17,409 nucleotides of DNA from an uncultured Collinsella sp. (lineage in GTDB: Bacteria > Actinomycetota > Coriobacteriia > Coriobacteriales > Coriobacteriaceae). The translations under genes and the position numbers were made by a program. Positions 6,918 through 14,999 of this stretch are shown one piece after another (position 1 is the first letter of the stretch; each line of letters opens with the position of its first letter). Below the pieces are notes generated by a model. It had not been told where the DNA came from and did no database searches. It saw only the letters and a list, made by a program, of their open reading frames with translations. Location of the stretch: NCBI GenBank assembly GCA_900768265.1, contig CAAGCF010000003.1, forward strand, positions 1 through 17,409, read 5' to 3'.

Positions 6918-8330
6918 ATGACCAAGAACCGCACCGAGGTCGCGGACATCGACCGCAGCCTCTACGACTTCACCTATGGCGAGGAGGGATTCGAGCGCCT
7001 CGACGCCGGCATCACGCCCGACATCGTGCGCGAGATCAGCGCCAAGAAGGACGAGCCGCAGTGGATGCTCGACTTGCGCCTCAAGTCCCTCGAGATCTTT
7101 AACCGTTTCCCGAATCCGACGTGGGGCCCCTCCATCGAGGGCCTGGACATGGACAACATCGTCACCTACGTCAAGCCCAACACCGACCAAAAACACGACT
7201 GGGAGTCGGTGCCCGACGACATCAAGAACACCTTTGAGCGCCTGGGCATCCCCGAGGCCGAGCGCAGCTACCTGGCAGGCGTCGGCGCACAGTACGACTC
7301 CGAGCTCGTCTACCACAACATGCAGGACACCGCATCCAAGATGGGTATCGTCTACTCCGGCATTGAGGAGGCCCTGCACGACCCGCAGTGGGAGCCGCTC
7401 ATCCACGAGAAGTTTATGACGCTCATCCCGCCCACCGATCACAAGTTTGCGGCCCTGCACGGCGCCGTGTGGTCGGGCGGCTCGTTTGTCTACGTGCCCA
7501 AGGGCACTAAGCTCGACTTCCCGCTGCAGAGCTACTTCCGCCTCAATGCCAAGGGCGCCGGCCAGTTTGAGCACACGCTCATCATCGTCGAGGACGACGC
7601 CGACCTGCACTTTATCGAGGGCTGCTCCGCACCCAAGTACAACGTGGCCAACCTCCACGCCGGCGCTGTGGAGCTTTTTGTGGGCAAGCGCGCGCACCTG
7701 CGCTACTCGACCATCGAGAACTGGTCCAAGAACATGTACAACCTCAACACCAAGCGTGCGCGTGTGGACGAGGACGGCGACATCGAGTGGATCAGCGGCT
7801 CCTTCGGCAGCCACGTGGGTTATCTCTACCCCATGAGCGTGCTCAACGGCCGCCGCGCTCGCTCGAGCTTTACCGGCATCACCTTTGCCGGTGCCGGCCA
7901 GAACCTCGACACCGGCTGCAAAGTCGTGCTCAACGCGCCCGAGACCTCAGCGACCGTCGAGACCAAGGGCATCTCCAAGAGCGGCGGCATCCAGACCTTC
8001 CGCAGCTCCATCGTGGCCACGCCCAAGGCCGAGGGCTCCAAGGCAACCGTGAGCTGCCAGTCGCTGATGCTCGACGACCAGAGCCGCTCCGATACCATCC
8101 CCGCCATGGACATCCGCGCCAAGAATGTCGACATCGGCCACGAGGCCACCATCGGCCGCATCGGCGACGACAAGGTGTTCTACCTGATGAGCCGCGGTAT
8201 CTCGGAGGAAGAGGCCCGCACCATGATCGTCAACGGCTTTGCCAACCCGGTCTCCAAGGAGCTGCCGCTGGAGTATGCCGTCGAGATGAACAACCTGATC
8301 AAGCTCGAGATGGAAGGAGCGATCGGATAA
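6918..8330 (+). CDS. sufB: Fe-S cluster assembly scaffold SufB
   Basis: A 470-residue scaffold subunit that, with SufC and SufD, assembles Fe-S clusters for transfer to target proteins. The right-handed beta-helix family signatures are present: GAVWSGGSFVYVPKG, the C-terminal HEATIGRIGDDKVFYLMSRG and the terminal LEYAVEMNNLIKLEMEGAIG. The sequence is of the Gram-positive type. Where E. coli SufB has the cluster-related Cys405, this protein has the segment AMDIRAKN without a cysteine, as I recall for Bacillus-type SufB as well. GGGG lies about ten bases before the ATG. The stop overlaps the sufD start by one base (TAATG), suggesting translational coupling. Confidence 0.97.
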   Translation: MTKNRTEVADIDRSLYDFTYGEEGFERLDAGITPDIVREISAKKDEPQWMLDLRLKSLEIFNRFPNPTWGPSIEGLDMDNIVTYVKPNTDQKHDWESVPDDIKNTFERLGIPEAERSYLAGVGAQYDSELVYHNMQDTASKMGIVYSGIEEALHDPQWEPLIHEKFMTLIPPTDHKFAALHGAVWSGGSFVYVPKGTKLDFPLQSYFRLNAKGAGQFEHTLIIVEDDADLHFIEGCSAPKYNVANLHAGAVELFVGKRAHLRYSTIENWSKNMYNLNTKRARVDEDGDIEWISGSFGSHVGYLYPMSVLNGRRARSSFTGITFAGAGQNLDTGCKVVLNAPETSATVETKGISKSGGIQTFRSSIVATPKAEGSKATVSCQSLMLDDQSRSDTIPAMDIRAKNVDIGHEATIGRIGDDKVFYLMSRGISEEEARTMIVNGFANPVSKELPLEYAVEMNNLIKLEMEGAIG

Positions 8331-9601
8331 TGAAACAGACCACGAACGCCGCTGCTACCACGCTCGAGCAGGTCAACGCGATGCCTGCCGCCACTTGGGG
8401 TTGGCTCAAGATGAATCAGACCAAGCTCGAGCTTTCCGACGAGCTTGTCACCGCTCCCGCCGAGGCCGTTGAGGTCGAGGGCCTGGACGAGCAGTTTGCC
8501 GGCTCGGTCGACGCCTTCGACGCCGCCATGGAAACCATGGCCGAGCGCTTCCCCGAGCGCCGTGCCGCTGCCCCCGGTGATGCCGCCGATCGCGCCCGCA
8601 TCACGCCCGAGACCGAGCTCGACGTGCCCGCCACCTCCGTCTACCAGGCCGGCGCCATTAAGCTCGAGGAAGAACTCTCCCCCGCCGAGGCCTTCGAGAC
8701 CGGCATGGGTGAAGCAGCCTACACCTACCTGGCCGACCACGCCACCAAGCGCATCGTCATCGATGTGCCCGCGTACAAGCACATCACGGCTACCGTGCGC
8801 GTGAGTGGCGTCGACGCCGCCGCGGCCATCGCCGCCATCGATGTCGTCGCCCGCCCGCAGGCAACGCTCGACCTGCAGATCGCCCTGGACTCCCCCGTTG
8901 CCGGCGAGGGCGTCGTGGGTTCCGTGCTGCGCGTGTGCGCCCACGAGTACGCCACCGTCAACGTGACCTGCACGCAAACGCTCGACGATAGCTGGATCGC
9001 ACTCGACGACACCGGTCTATTCCTGGACGAGGGCGCGCGCGTCAACGTGCAGCACACCGTCCTGGGTGCCGGCGCCAGCGCCACCGGCCTTGCTGGCGAC
9101 CTGCTGGGAGACACCGCCAAGGTGACCATCGACACCGATTACCTGGGCGCCCGCGAGCAGGTGCGCGACTTTAACTACGAGCTGCGCCATCGCGGCCGCA
9201 AGACCGAGTGCGAGATCGACGCCAACGGCGTGCTGACCGGCACGTCCAAGAAGGTCTACCGCGGCACCATCGACCTCGTGCACGGCTGCAAGGGTGCAAC
9301 CGGCACCGAGCGCGAGACGGTGCTTTTGGCCAACAAGGGTGTCGACAACAAGACCGTCCCCGTCATCCTGTGCGACGAGGACGACGTCGCCGGCAACCAC
9401 GGCGCCACCATCGGCCACGTCCGCGACGAGCAGCTGTTCTATCTCGCCTGCCGCGGCCTTGACCAAAACGCCGCCGAGGATCTTTTCATTCGCGCCAAGC
9501 TGGAGGACGCCGCGCTTTCCGCCACCGATGAGCGCACCCGCGCCGCCGTCGTCCGCCTGGGCAACAACCTGATCGATAACTTTGAAGAGGAGCTCGCATG
9601 A
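8330..9601 (+). CDS. sufD: Fe-S cluster assembly protein SufD
   Basis: A 423-residue SufB/SufD-family protein, the partner of SufB in the SufBC2D complex. The N-terminal about 160 residues are variable and helical. The C-terminal half holds the beta-helix core and the family ending with DDVAGNHGATIGHVRDEQLFYLACRGLD, matching the SufB/D HEA..G.I motif with Asn-His-Gly instead of His-Glu-Ala. The start is the ATG overlapping the sufB stop, with AAGGAGC just upstream inside the sufB end. A longer open frame runs back to 7787, but that part is a shadow of sufB. The stop overlaps the sufS start (ATGA). Confidence 0.95.
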   Translation: MKQTTNAAATTLEQVNAMPAATWGWLKMNQTKLELSDELVTAPAEAVEVEGLDEQFAGSVDAFDAAMETMAERFPERRAAAPGDAADRARITPETELDVPATSVYQAGAIKLEEELSPAEAFETGMGEAAYTYLADHATKRIVIDVPAYKHITATVRVSGVDAAAAIAAIDVVARPQATLDLQIALDSPVAGEGVVGSVLRVCAHEYATVNVTCTQTLDDSWIALDDTGLFLDEGARVNVQHTVLGAGASATGLAGDLLGDTAKVTIDTDYLGAREQVRDFNYELRHRGRKTECEIDANGVLTGTSKKVYRGTIDLVHGCKGATGTERETVLLANKGVDNKTVPVILCDEDDVAGNHGATIGHVRDEQLFYLACRGLDQNAAEDLFIRAKLEDAALSATDERTRAAVVRLGNNLIDNFEEELA

Positions 9602-10923
9602 TCGACACCGAGCACGTTAAATGCGATACCTGCACCGCACCGGAGCCTATGGTGCTCGACGCCAGCGACGAGGCTTCGCGCGGCTGGCCCACCGTGGACA
9701 TCGAGACTAATCCCTACAAGGCGCAGCTCCCGTTGTTCCAGCAGCACCCCGAGATCGCCTTCCTCGATAGCGCTGCCCCCGCACAGCGCCCCGCCTGCGT
9801 GCTCGACGCCGAACGCGACTTCTATCAGCGCATGAACGCCAACCCCCTGCGCGGCCTATACTCGCTGTCCGTCGAGGCCACCGAGGCTATCGCGAAGGTT
9901 CGCCAGCAGATCGCCGACCTCATCGGCGCCGCCCAGGCCAACGAAGTCGTCTTCACCCGCAACACCAGCGAGTCGCTCAACCTGGTCGCCAAGAGCTTTG
10001 CACCCACGGTGCTGGAGCCCGGCGACGAGGTCGTCATCACCATCATGGAGCACCACTCCAACCTGATCCCGTGGCAGCAGGTCTGCCGCGAGACCGGTGC
10101 CAAGCTCGTCTACCTCTATCCCACCAAGACCGGCCAGCTCACCACCGAGGAGGTTCTGGCCAAGGTGGGTCCCAGGACCAAGATTCTGGCCGTGGGTCAG
10201 GTCTCCAACGTGCTGGGCGTCGAGAACCCGGTCAAGAATCTCGGCAAGCTCGTGCACAAATACGGCGGCTATCTGGTCGTCGACGGCGCGCAGTCGCTGC
10301 CGCACATGCCGGTCAACGTGGCCGATCTGGGTGCCGACTTCTTTGCCTTTAGCGCGCACAAGGCCATGGGCCCCATGGGCATCGGCGTGCTGTGGGGCAA
10401 GATGGACCTGCTCAACGCCATGCCGCCCATGCTCACCGGCGGCGAGATGATCGATTCGGTCACCGAGCAGGACGCTGTCTGGGCGCCCGTCCCCGAGAAG
10501 TTCGAGGCCGGCACGCAGGACGCCGCCGGCATCTTCGCCACGGGCGCAGCGCTTGACTACCTCGTCAACACGGTTGGCTACGAAAACATTCAAGCACGCG
10601 AGCAGGCACTCGTCCACTACCTGATGGGCGAGCTCATGCAGCTTGACTTTGTCCAGATCATCGGCTCCATCTATTGGGACAACCACCATGGCGTCGTGAG
10701 CTTTAACGTCAAGGGCATCCACCCGCACGACGTCGCGAGCATCATGGACATGGACGGCGTGTGCATCCGTGCAGGCCACCACTGCGCGCAGCCGCTGCTT
10801 ACCTGGCTGGGCGTCGAGAACCTCGCCTGCTGCCGCGCCAGCGTGGCCTTCTACAACGACAAGGCCGACATCGATAAGTTCATCGCCGGCCTGCATCACG
10901 TTTGGAGCACGTTCAATGGGTAA
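9598..10923 (+). CDS. sufS: cysteine desulfurase SufS
   Basis: A 441-residue pyridoxal-phosphate enzyme that takes sulfur from L-cysteine, giving alanine and an enzyme persulfide, and so feeds the SUF scaffold. The PLP Schiff-base lysine is Lys255 in FSAHKAMGPMGIGVLWG. The PLP-contact region HHSN follows TIMEH, and the persulfide-forming cysteine is Cys396 in RAGHHCAQP, so this is a group II desulfurase. Against the usual 405-410 residues it has an N-terminal extension of about 35-40 residues carrying a CDTC motif (Cys9, Cys12). The start overlaps the sufD stop by four bases. The stop lies inside sufU, giving an eight-base overlap. Confidence 0.96.
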   Translation: MIDTEHVKCDTCTAPEPMVLDASDEASRGWPTVDIETNPYKAQLPLFQQHPEIAFLDSAAPAQRPACVLDAERDFYQRMNANPLRGLYSLSVEATEAIAKVRQQIADLIGAAQANEVVFTRNTSESLNLVAKSFAPTVLEPGDEVVITIMEHHSNLIPWQQVCRETGAKLVYLYPTKTGQLTTEEVLAKVGPRTKILAVGQVSNVLGVENPVKNLGKLVHKYGGYLVVDGAQSLPHMPVNVADLGADFFAFSAHKAMGPMGIGVLWGKMDLLNAMPPMLTGGEMIDSVTEQDAVWAPVPEKFEAGTQDAAGIFATGAALDYLVNTVGYENIQAREQALVHYLMGELMQLDFVQIIGSIYWDNHHGVVSFNVKGIHPHDVASIMDMDGVCIRAGHHCAQPLLTWLGVENLACCRASVAFYNDKADIDKFIAGLHHVWSTFNG

Positions 10924-11350
10924 TCTGTACACCTCCACCACGTTTATGGAGCACAACTCGCACCCCGACTACAAGTACGAGATGGACGCCCCAACGCACG
11001 AGCACGACGGCATCAACCCCAGCTGCGGCGACGAGCTCACTCTGCAGCTGCGTGTCGAGAACGATGTAATCGAGGAGGCCTCGTTTACCGGGCACGGCTG
11101 CGCCATCAGCCAGGCCAGCGCCGATATCATGGCCGACCTCATCACCGGCGAGACCGTCGAAGAAGCTCGCCGCCTGGCAGAGCTCTTCCTCGCCATGATC
11201 CGCGGCGAGCAGCTCTCCGAGGAAGACCTGGAAGACCTAGACGAGGCCGCCCAGCTTCAGGACATCTCGCACATGCCCGCCCGCGTCAAGTGCGCCGAGC
11301 TCGCCTGGCGCACCCTCGACGGCATGCTCGAGGGGCAAGCTAACCAGTAG
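10916..11350 (+). CDS. sufU: Fe-S assembly sulfur-transfer protein SufU
   Basis: A 144-residue IscU/SufU-fold zinc protein that accepts sulfur from SufS and passes it to the scaffold in Gram-positive bacteria. The expected zinc and sulfur ligands are Cys37 and Asp39 (NPSCGDE), Cys62 (GHGCAISQAS) and Cys126 (RVKCAELAW). The insert between the second and third cysteines is the SufU hallmark that separates it from IscU; here it includes the acidic EEDLEDLDEA run and ISHMPARVKC. The ATG at 10916 overlaps the sufS end, so it is coupled to it. It is the last gene of the operon and is followed by a terminator. Confidence 0.95.
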   Translation: MGNLYTSTTFMEHNSHPDYKYEMDAPTHEHDGINPSCGDELTLQLRVENDVIEEASFTGHGCAISQASADIMADLITGETVEEARRLAELFLAMIRGEQLSEEDLEDLDEAAQLQDISHMPARVKCAELAWRTLDGMLEGQANQ

Positions 11351-11378
11351 CGGATGCCCCAGATCAAAGGGTTTAATT

Positions 11379-11412
11379 GCCGAGCCGCCCAATACGGGTG
11401 GCTCGGCTTTTT
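11379..11412 (+). terminator. rho-independent terminator of the suf operon
   Basis: GC-rich arms at about 11379-11390 and 11396-11407, with one mismatch and a five-base loop, are followed by five T residues. It begins 28 bases after the sufU stop. Confidence 0.88.
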
Positions 11413-12010
11413 CATAACGCCTCGGACACACAAGGTCCGCGCACCCGGCGCCCCGTCTGTCATTTATCACACGGCCAACCGCGAACACGAGCGTTTTTCC
11501 CCAGTACAAAAAGCTTGGGGCAGGGCCACGGGCACTCTAAGCAAAGTGCCAAGCCCCGTCCTGCTGAGCTTCGGCACGCCTCGCGCCTGCCGCAGAAGGG
11601 TCCCCTAGGGTGCGGCGTGCATTTTTGCGAGTATTCAGCACGCCAAGCCGTGTGTATACGCATCGGAAGCGTTAATCAACATCTCAAGTCGCCTTTATAT
11701 AGCGATTTAGAACAAGCATCGAGGTCTCAGGGGGCGCAAACATGAGCTTCGGAGGCTCATCGGTAGGCACAAATAGCTTCGGAGCCCGTATGTTTCAAGA
11801 TTGCGACGGTGCCGACAGTACCACGATGTTGAATACTCCGCTTTTTGCACGGAGTAGACGGGGGTAGGCACAGGCAAAACCGAACTAAGCCGTTATTTTA
11901 TGCATGAAGGCGACCGTTCTATGCAAATCTAGATGCGCAGTTACCGTACCAAGCTTTTAGAACAAAGGTTGTGGCGTATGGGCGACCCCGGTTGCGGTGC
12001 ACAGGCGGCC
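11413..12010. other. 600-base intergenic region with dyads, no credible gene
   Basis: No reading frame here has a ribosome binding site or a recognisable product. It holds several short inverted repeats: GGCACT/AGTGCC near 11531-11550, ATGAGC/GCTCAT (11742-11747, 11755-11760) and a perfect seven-base TACTCCG/CGGAGTA (11834-11840, 11850-11856). It also holds a ten-base direct repeat GGTAGGCACA at 11762 and 11863, and three copies of AGCTTCGG. It lies just downstream of the Y1-transposase relative. It could contain REP-like elements or an unrecognised structured RNA; neither is established. Confidence 0.4.
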
Positions 12011-12814
12011 CTACACCACGTTTCCACCAGTCAGCACCGCCGCTGGCGCACGGGCGCGCACAATGCGAGAAACGGTACTTTTGCCAATACCCGTATACCG
12101 CTCAATCTGACGCACCGTAAAACCGGCATCGTGCAATCCAAGAATAAGGATATTGCGCTGCGCCGACGATGCGGCTTTAACCTCGTGGAGCGGAACCCCG
12201 AGACCCTTCGCCAGCTTTTCGGCAAAGGCGTGCCGCTCCCACTCCGTCTCTTCCAGATCGGGCATCGCAGACTCGCAGGCATCGGGCGTCGAAAGCGAAT
12301 AGGCAATAAAGGCCTTGGCAGAACCAAAAAGCTCAAGCGCGCAAGACGGGTCGGAAAATCCCCTCGTCATATCGTTGTCATAGGCCCGTAGATACTCGAC
12401 AAAGCTGCTCCAGGGATAACGCTCAATGAGACTGATGCCCGCCTCCTGCGGATCGACGTGTACGGAGCGAATAGCCTCCATCACCTGCCAGTCGGTATCG
12501 AGCGAGCGGCGCTCAAAACGATCCCGAAACAGATGGCCCGTGCGCCCGGTACGTTTATTGAAGCGACGAGCATACGTCAGCAGCAACCGCTGCATCGCCG
12601 CGCTCATTTCGTCCTCGTAATCCAAAAGCACCAGATCCACGCAGTCGCTCATGAGACACCACGCCACGATCGTCACCTGGGCATCGCGGCAGCAGTCGCG
12701 CATCAGCTCCAAAAACGCCCACCGGTCGTCATCGGTCTCAAAGATAATCTGTTTTCCGATGCCACGGGCCGAAACATGGTAAAAGCCGGTAACCGTTCTC
12801 CAAACGCGCTGCAT
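12011..12814 (-). CDS. Y1/REP-associated transposase relative with lost HUH site and C-terminal helix-turn-helix
   Basis: A 267-residue protein of the IS200-like Y1 transposase superfamily, RAYT-type. FYHVSARGIGKQIIF (11-25), the spacing to CLMSDCVDLVLL (53-64), YARRFNKRTGRTGHLFRDRFERR and YPWSSF follow the family order. In active members CLMxNHVHL supplies two metal-binding histidines; here they are Cys58 and Asp60. The usual RYIHxNP segment reads RSVHVDP, without the tyrosine. The C-terminus (about 230-255) is a helix-turn-helix, FTVRQIERYTGIGKSTVSRI. The start is the ATG at 12814, with AAGGGGG close upstream, rather than the GTG at 12859. It is probably inactive for strand cleavage and may be a domesticated DNA-binding protein. 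The family call is good; the function is inferred. Confidence 0.8.
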   Translation of the reverse strand: MQRVWRTVTGFYHVSARGIGKQIIFETDDDRWAFLELMRDCCRDAQVTIVAWCLMSDCVDLVLLDYEDEMSAAMQRLLLTYARRFNKRTGRTGHLFRDRFERRSLDTDWQVMEAIRSVHVDPQEAGISLIERYPWSSFVEYLRAYDNDMTRGFSDPSCALELFGSAKAFIAYSLSTPDACESAMPDLEETEWERHAFAEKLAKGLGVPLHEVKAASSAQRNILILGLHDAGFTVRQIERYTGIGKSTVSRIVRARAPAAVLTGGNVV

Positions 12815-13086
12815 GGCACCCCCTTCAGCGGGATCAACTTGCGCCTTCCAATACACCACGATTGAAGCGTGCTATCAAAACAAACACGTAAAATGGCATC
12901 CGCGCACGGCAAATGGCAGCAAACAACCGGCGAACGGCACTGCAGCACAGGTCAGACAATGCAACGTTTCCGTAAGATGACCAAAAGCGACAAAAATGGA
13001 ACGCGCGCTTCTGATGAATATATCTCATTTAAATCGTTTCAATTGAAAGTTCCGCGCTTCTCGCTACGAAAACTGAGCCGTTCGCC

Positions 13087-13114
13087 GAATATTCCGTGCA
13101 TTTCGCGGTATTAT
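13087..13114 (+). promoter_or_regulatory. possible promoter of the scaffold-GGGtGRT operon
   Basis: TATTAT at 13109-13114 is a good -10 element about 94 bases before the start codon. No consensus -35 is seen. The perfect palindrome GAATATTC (13087-13094) occupies the -35 position, which would suit an activator-dependent or repressed promoter. This is a visual match only. Confidence 0.4.
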
Positions 13115-13130
13115 AGGGGCTGCATGTCAT

Positions 13131-13183
13131 GTCCCTTTCGAAGGGTCGCCCGGCAATCGCCAGCCACGACCCCCAGACGGGAC
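13131..13183 (+). promoter_or_regulatory. structured 5' leader of the scaffold-GGGtGRT operon
   Basis: Nested complementary arms: GTCCC/GGGAC (13131-13135, 13179-13183), GGGTCG/CGACCC (13143-13148, 13167-13172) and GGC/GCC (13152-13154, 13159-13161). A competing hairpin CCCTT/AAGGG (13133-13137, 13141-13145) would use bases of both outer stems, so two exclusive folds are possible. It does not match a riboswitch class I recognise. Confidence 0.35.
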
Positions 13184-13207
13184 GCCAACACGATAGAGAG
13201 GAGAGGC

Positions 13208-13942
13208 ATGCAGTACTCACAGGAAGTGGAGAACATGTGCCCCGTTGCCAAGGGTGCATACCACGGCCCCGCACCCATCCCCGAGGAGGGCAAGTGGGTC
13301 CAGGCTAAGGAGATTTCCGACATCTCCGGTCTTACGCACGGTGTGGGTTGGTGCGCACCTCAGCAGGGCGCCTGCAAGCTCACGCTGAACGTCAAGGACG
13401 GCATCATCGAGGAGGCCCTCGTTGAGACCATCGGCTGCTCGGGCATGACCCACTCTGCCGCCATGGCTTCCGAGATCCTTCCCGGCAAGACCATCCTCGA
13501 GGCCCTCAACACCGATCTCGTCTGCGACGCCATCAACGTTGCTATGCGCGAGATCTTCCTGCAGATCGTTTACGGCCGCAGCCAGACCGCGTTCTCCGAG
13601 GGCGGCCTGCCCGTGGGCGCCTCCCTCGACGACCTCGGCAAGGGCCTTCGCTCTCAGGTCGGCACCATGTTCGGCACCAAGGCCAAGGGCGCTCGTTACC
13701 TCGAGCTCGCTCAGGGCTACGTCACCCGCATGGCTCTCAACGACAAGAACGAGATCATCGCATTCGAGTTCCTGAACCTCGGCAAGTTCACCGACGCCGT
13801 CAAGGCCGGCAAGACCCCCGAGGAGGCCATCGCTGGCGCTATGGGCCACTATGGTCAGTGGGAGAACGCTGCCAAGTACATCGACCCGCGCACCGACGAG
13901 GAGACTCACTCCGTCGCCAGCGTGTTCCCGGTTCACGAGTAG
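13208..13942 (+). CDS. IscU/NifU-like iron-sulfur cluster assembly scaffold protein, partner of GGGtGRT
   Basis: A 244-residue protein whose middle part resembles the IscU/NifU N-terminal fold: CKLTLNVKDGIIEEALVETIGCSGMTHSA aligns in pattern with the scaffold core, and LPGKTILEAL matches the following helix. Cysteines are at 11, 49, 56, 77 and 106. Cys77 corresponds to the second IscU ligand, Cys49 or Cys56 to the first, and Cys106 may be the third. It is about twice the size of SufU; the C-terminal half (about 120-244) is an extra domain I do not recognise, containing GARYLELAQGYVTRMALNDKNEIIAF. The start is the ATG at 13208 after GGAGAGG. The next gene encodes the GGGtGRT protein 18 bases downstream, a pairing typical of anaerobes. 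Cluster binding is inferred, not shown. Frequent GCT/CTC-type codons suggest strong expression. Confidence 0.85.
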   Translation: MQYSQEVENMCPVAKGAYHGPAPIPEEGKWVQAKEISDISGLTHGVGWCAPQQGACKLTLNVKDGIIEEALVETIGCSGMTHSAAMASEILPGKTILEALNTDLVCDAINVAMREIFLQIVYGRSQTAFSEGGLPVGASLDDLGKGLRSQVGTMFGTKAKGARYLELAQGYVTRMALNDKNEIIAFEFLNLGKFTDAVKAGKTPEEAIAGAMGHYGQWENAAKYIDPRTDEETHSVASVFPVHE

Positions 13943-13960
13943 AAAGGGAGGGAAATAACT

Positions 13961-14965
13961 ATGACTGTTACGTTCGAAGGTTACGAGCGCCGCGCTGACA
14001 AGATCAACAAGTGCCTCGCCGACAACGGCATCGCCTCCCTCGAGGAAGCTCTGCAGATCTGCACCGACAAGGGCTTCAACCCGCGTGAGATCGTCAACAA
14101 CACCCAGTCCATCGCCTTCCAGAACGCTGAGTGGGCCTACACCCTCGGCTGCGCTCTCGCTGTCAAGCGTGGCGCCAAGTCCGCTTCTGAGGCTGCTGCC
14201 ATCATCGGCGAGGGCATCCAGGCCTTCACCGTTCCCGGCTCCGTCGCCGAGGACCGCAAGGTCGGTCTGGGCCACGGCAACCTGGGCGCTATGCTGCTCT
14301 CCGACGACACCGAGTGCTTCGCCTTCCTGGCCGGCCACGAGTCCTTCGCTGCCGCTGAGGGCGCTATCGGCCTGGCTCTGAACGCCAACAAGGCTCGCAA
14401 GAAGCCGCTGCGCGTCATCCTCAACGGTCTGGGCAAGGACGCTGCTCAGATCATCGCCCGCATCAACGGCTTCACCTATGTGAAGACCCAGTTCGACTAC
14501 TACACGGGCGAGCTCAAGGTCGTTGAGACCATCCCCTACTCCGATGGTCCCCGCGCTGCCGTTAACTGCTACGGCTCCGACGACGTCCGCGAGGGCGTTG
14601 CCATCATGTGGCACGAGAACGTCGATATCTCGATCACCGGTAACTCCACCAACCCCACGCGCTTCCAGCACCCCGTCGCTGGCACCTACAAGAAGGAGCG
14701 CCTCGAGGCTGGCAAGAAGTACTTCTCCGTCGCTTCTGGTGGCGGCACTGGCCGTACCCTGCACCCGGACAACATGGGCGCCGGCCCTGCCTCTTACGGC
14801 ATGACCGACACCATGGGCCGTATGCACTCCGACGCCCAGTTCGCCGGTTCTTCCTCCGTGCCTGCGCACGTCGACATGATGGGTCTCATCGGCATGGGCA
14901 ACAACCCCATGGTCGGTGCCACCGTCGCCTGCGCTGTCGCCGTCGAGGAGGCCCTCAAGGCCTAA
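13961..14965 (+). CDS. GGGtGRT-family protein of unknown function
   Basis: A 334-residue protein carrying the family's namesake motif GGGTGRT at residues 260-266, within SVASGGGTGRTLHPDNMGAG. Other conserved-looking blocks are GHGNLGAMLLSDDTECFAFLAGHESFAAAEG (about 104-134), GNSTNPTRFQHPVAGTYKK and the C-terminal GLIGMGNNPMVGATVACAVAVEEAL. Cysteines at 18, 34, 64 and 119 could contribute to metal or cluster binding. No signal peptide or membrane segment is apparent, so it is probably cytosolic. The reaction is unknown. The Gly-rich motif could hold a phosphate or nucleotide, but this is a guess. GGGAGGG lies eight bases before the ATG. It is co-transcribed with the scaffold-like gene, and a very strong terminator ends the operon. 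Confidence 0.9.
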   Translation: MTVTFEGYERRADKINKCLADNGIASLEEALQICTDKGFNPREIVNNTQSIAFQNAEWAYTLGCALAVKRGAKSASEAAAIIGEGIQAFTVPGSVAEDRKVGLGHGNLGAMLLSDDTECFAFLAGHESFAAAEGAIGLALNANKARKKPLRVILNGLGKDAAQIIARINGFTYVKTQFDYYTGELKVVETIPYSDGPRAAVNCYGSDDVREGVAIMWHENVDISITGNSTNPTRFQHPVAGTYKKERLEAGKKYFSVASGGGTGRTLHPDNMGAGPASYGMTDTMGRMHSDAQFAGSSSVPAHVDMMGLIGMGNNPMVGATVACAVAVEEALKA

Positions 14966-14999
14966 TCGCGCCTGCGCGATGCTCATATAGTTGAGCTTT

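Noticed and set aside
6057..7814. 585-codon open frame on the minus strand
   Set aside because: It is antisense to sufC and sufB, which are unmistakable; its composition is that of a shadow frame.
7787..8329. N-terminal extension of the sufD frame
   Set aside because: It overlaps sufB in another frame and is Arg/Pro/His-rich; sufD starts at the coupled ATG at 8330.
11413..12010. Possible CRISPR array, tmRNA, SRP RNA or cobalamin riboswitch
   Set aside because: There are no regularly spaced repeats and none of the conserved cores of these RNAs could be found.
12869..13207. N-terminal extension of the scaffold protein frame
   Set aside because: There is no conserved pattern, and the ATG at 13208 has a strong ribosome binding site. 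The extension would also include the promoter and structured leader.
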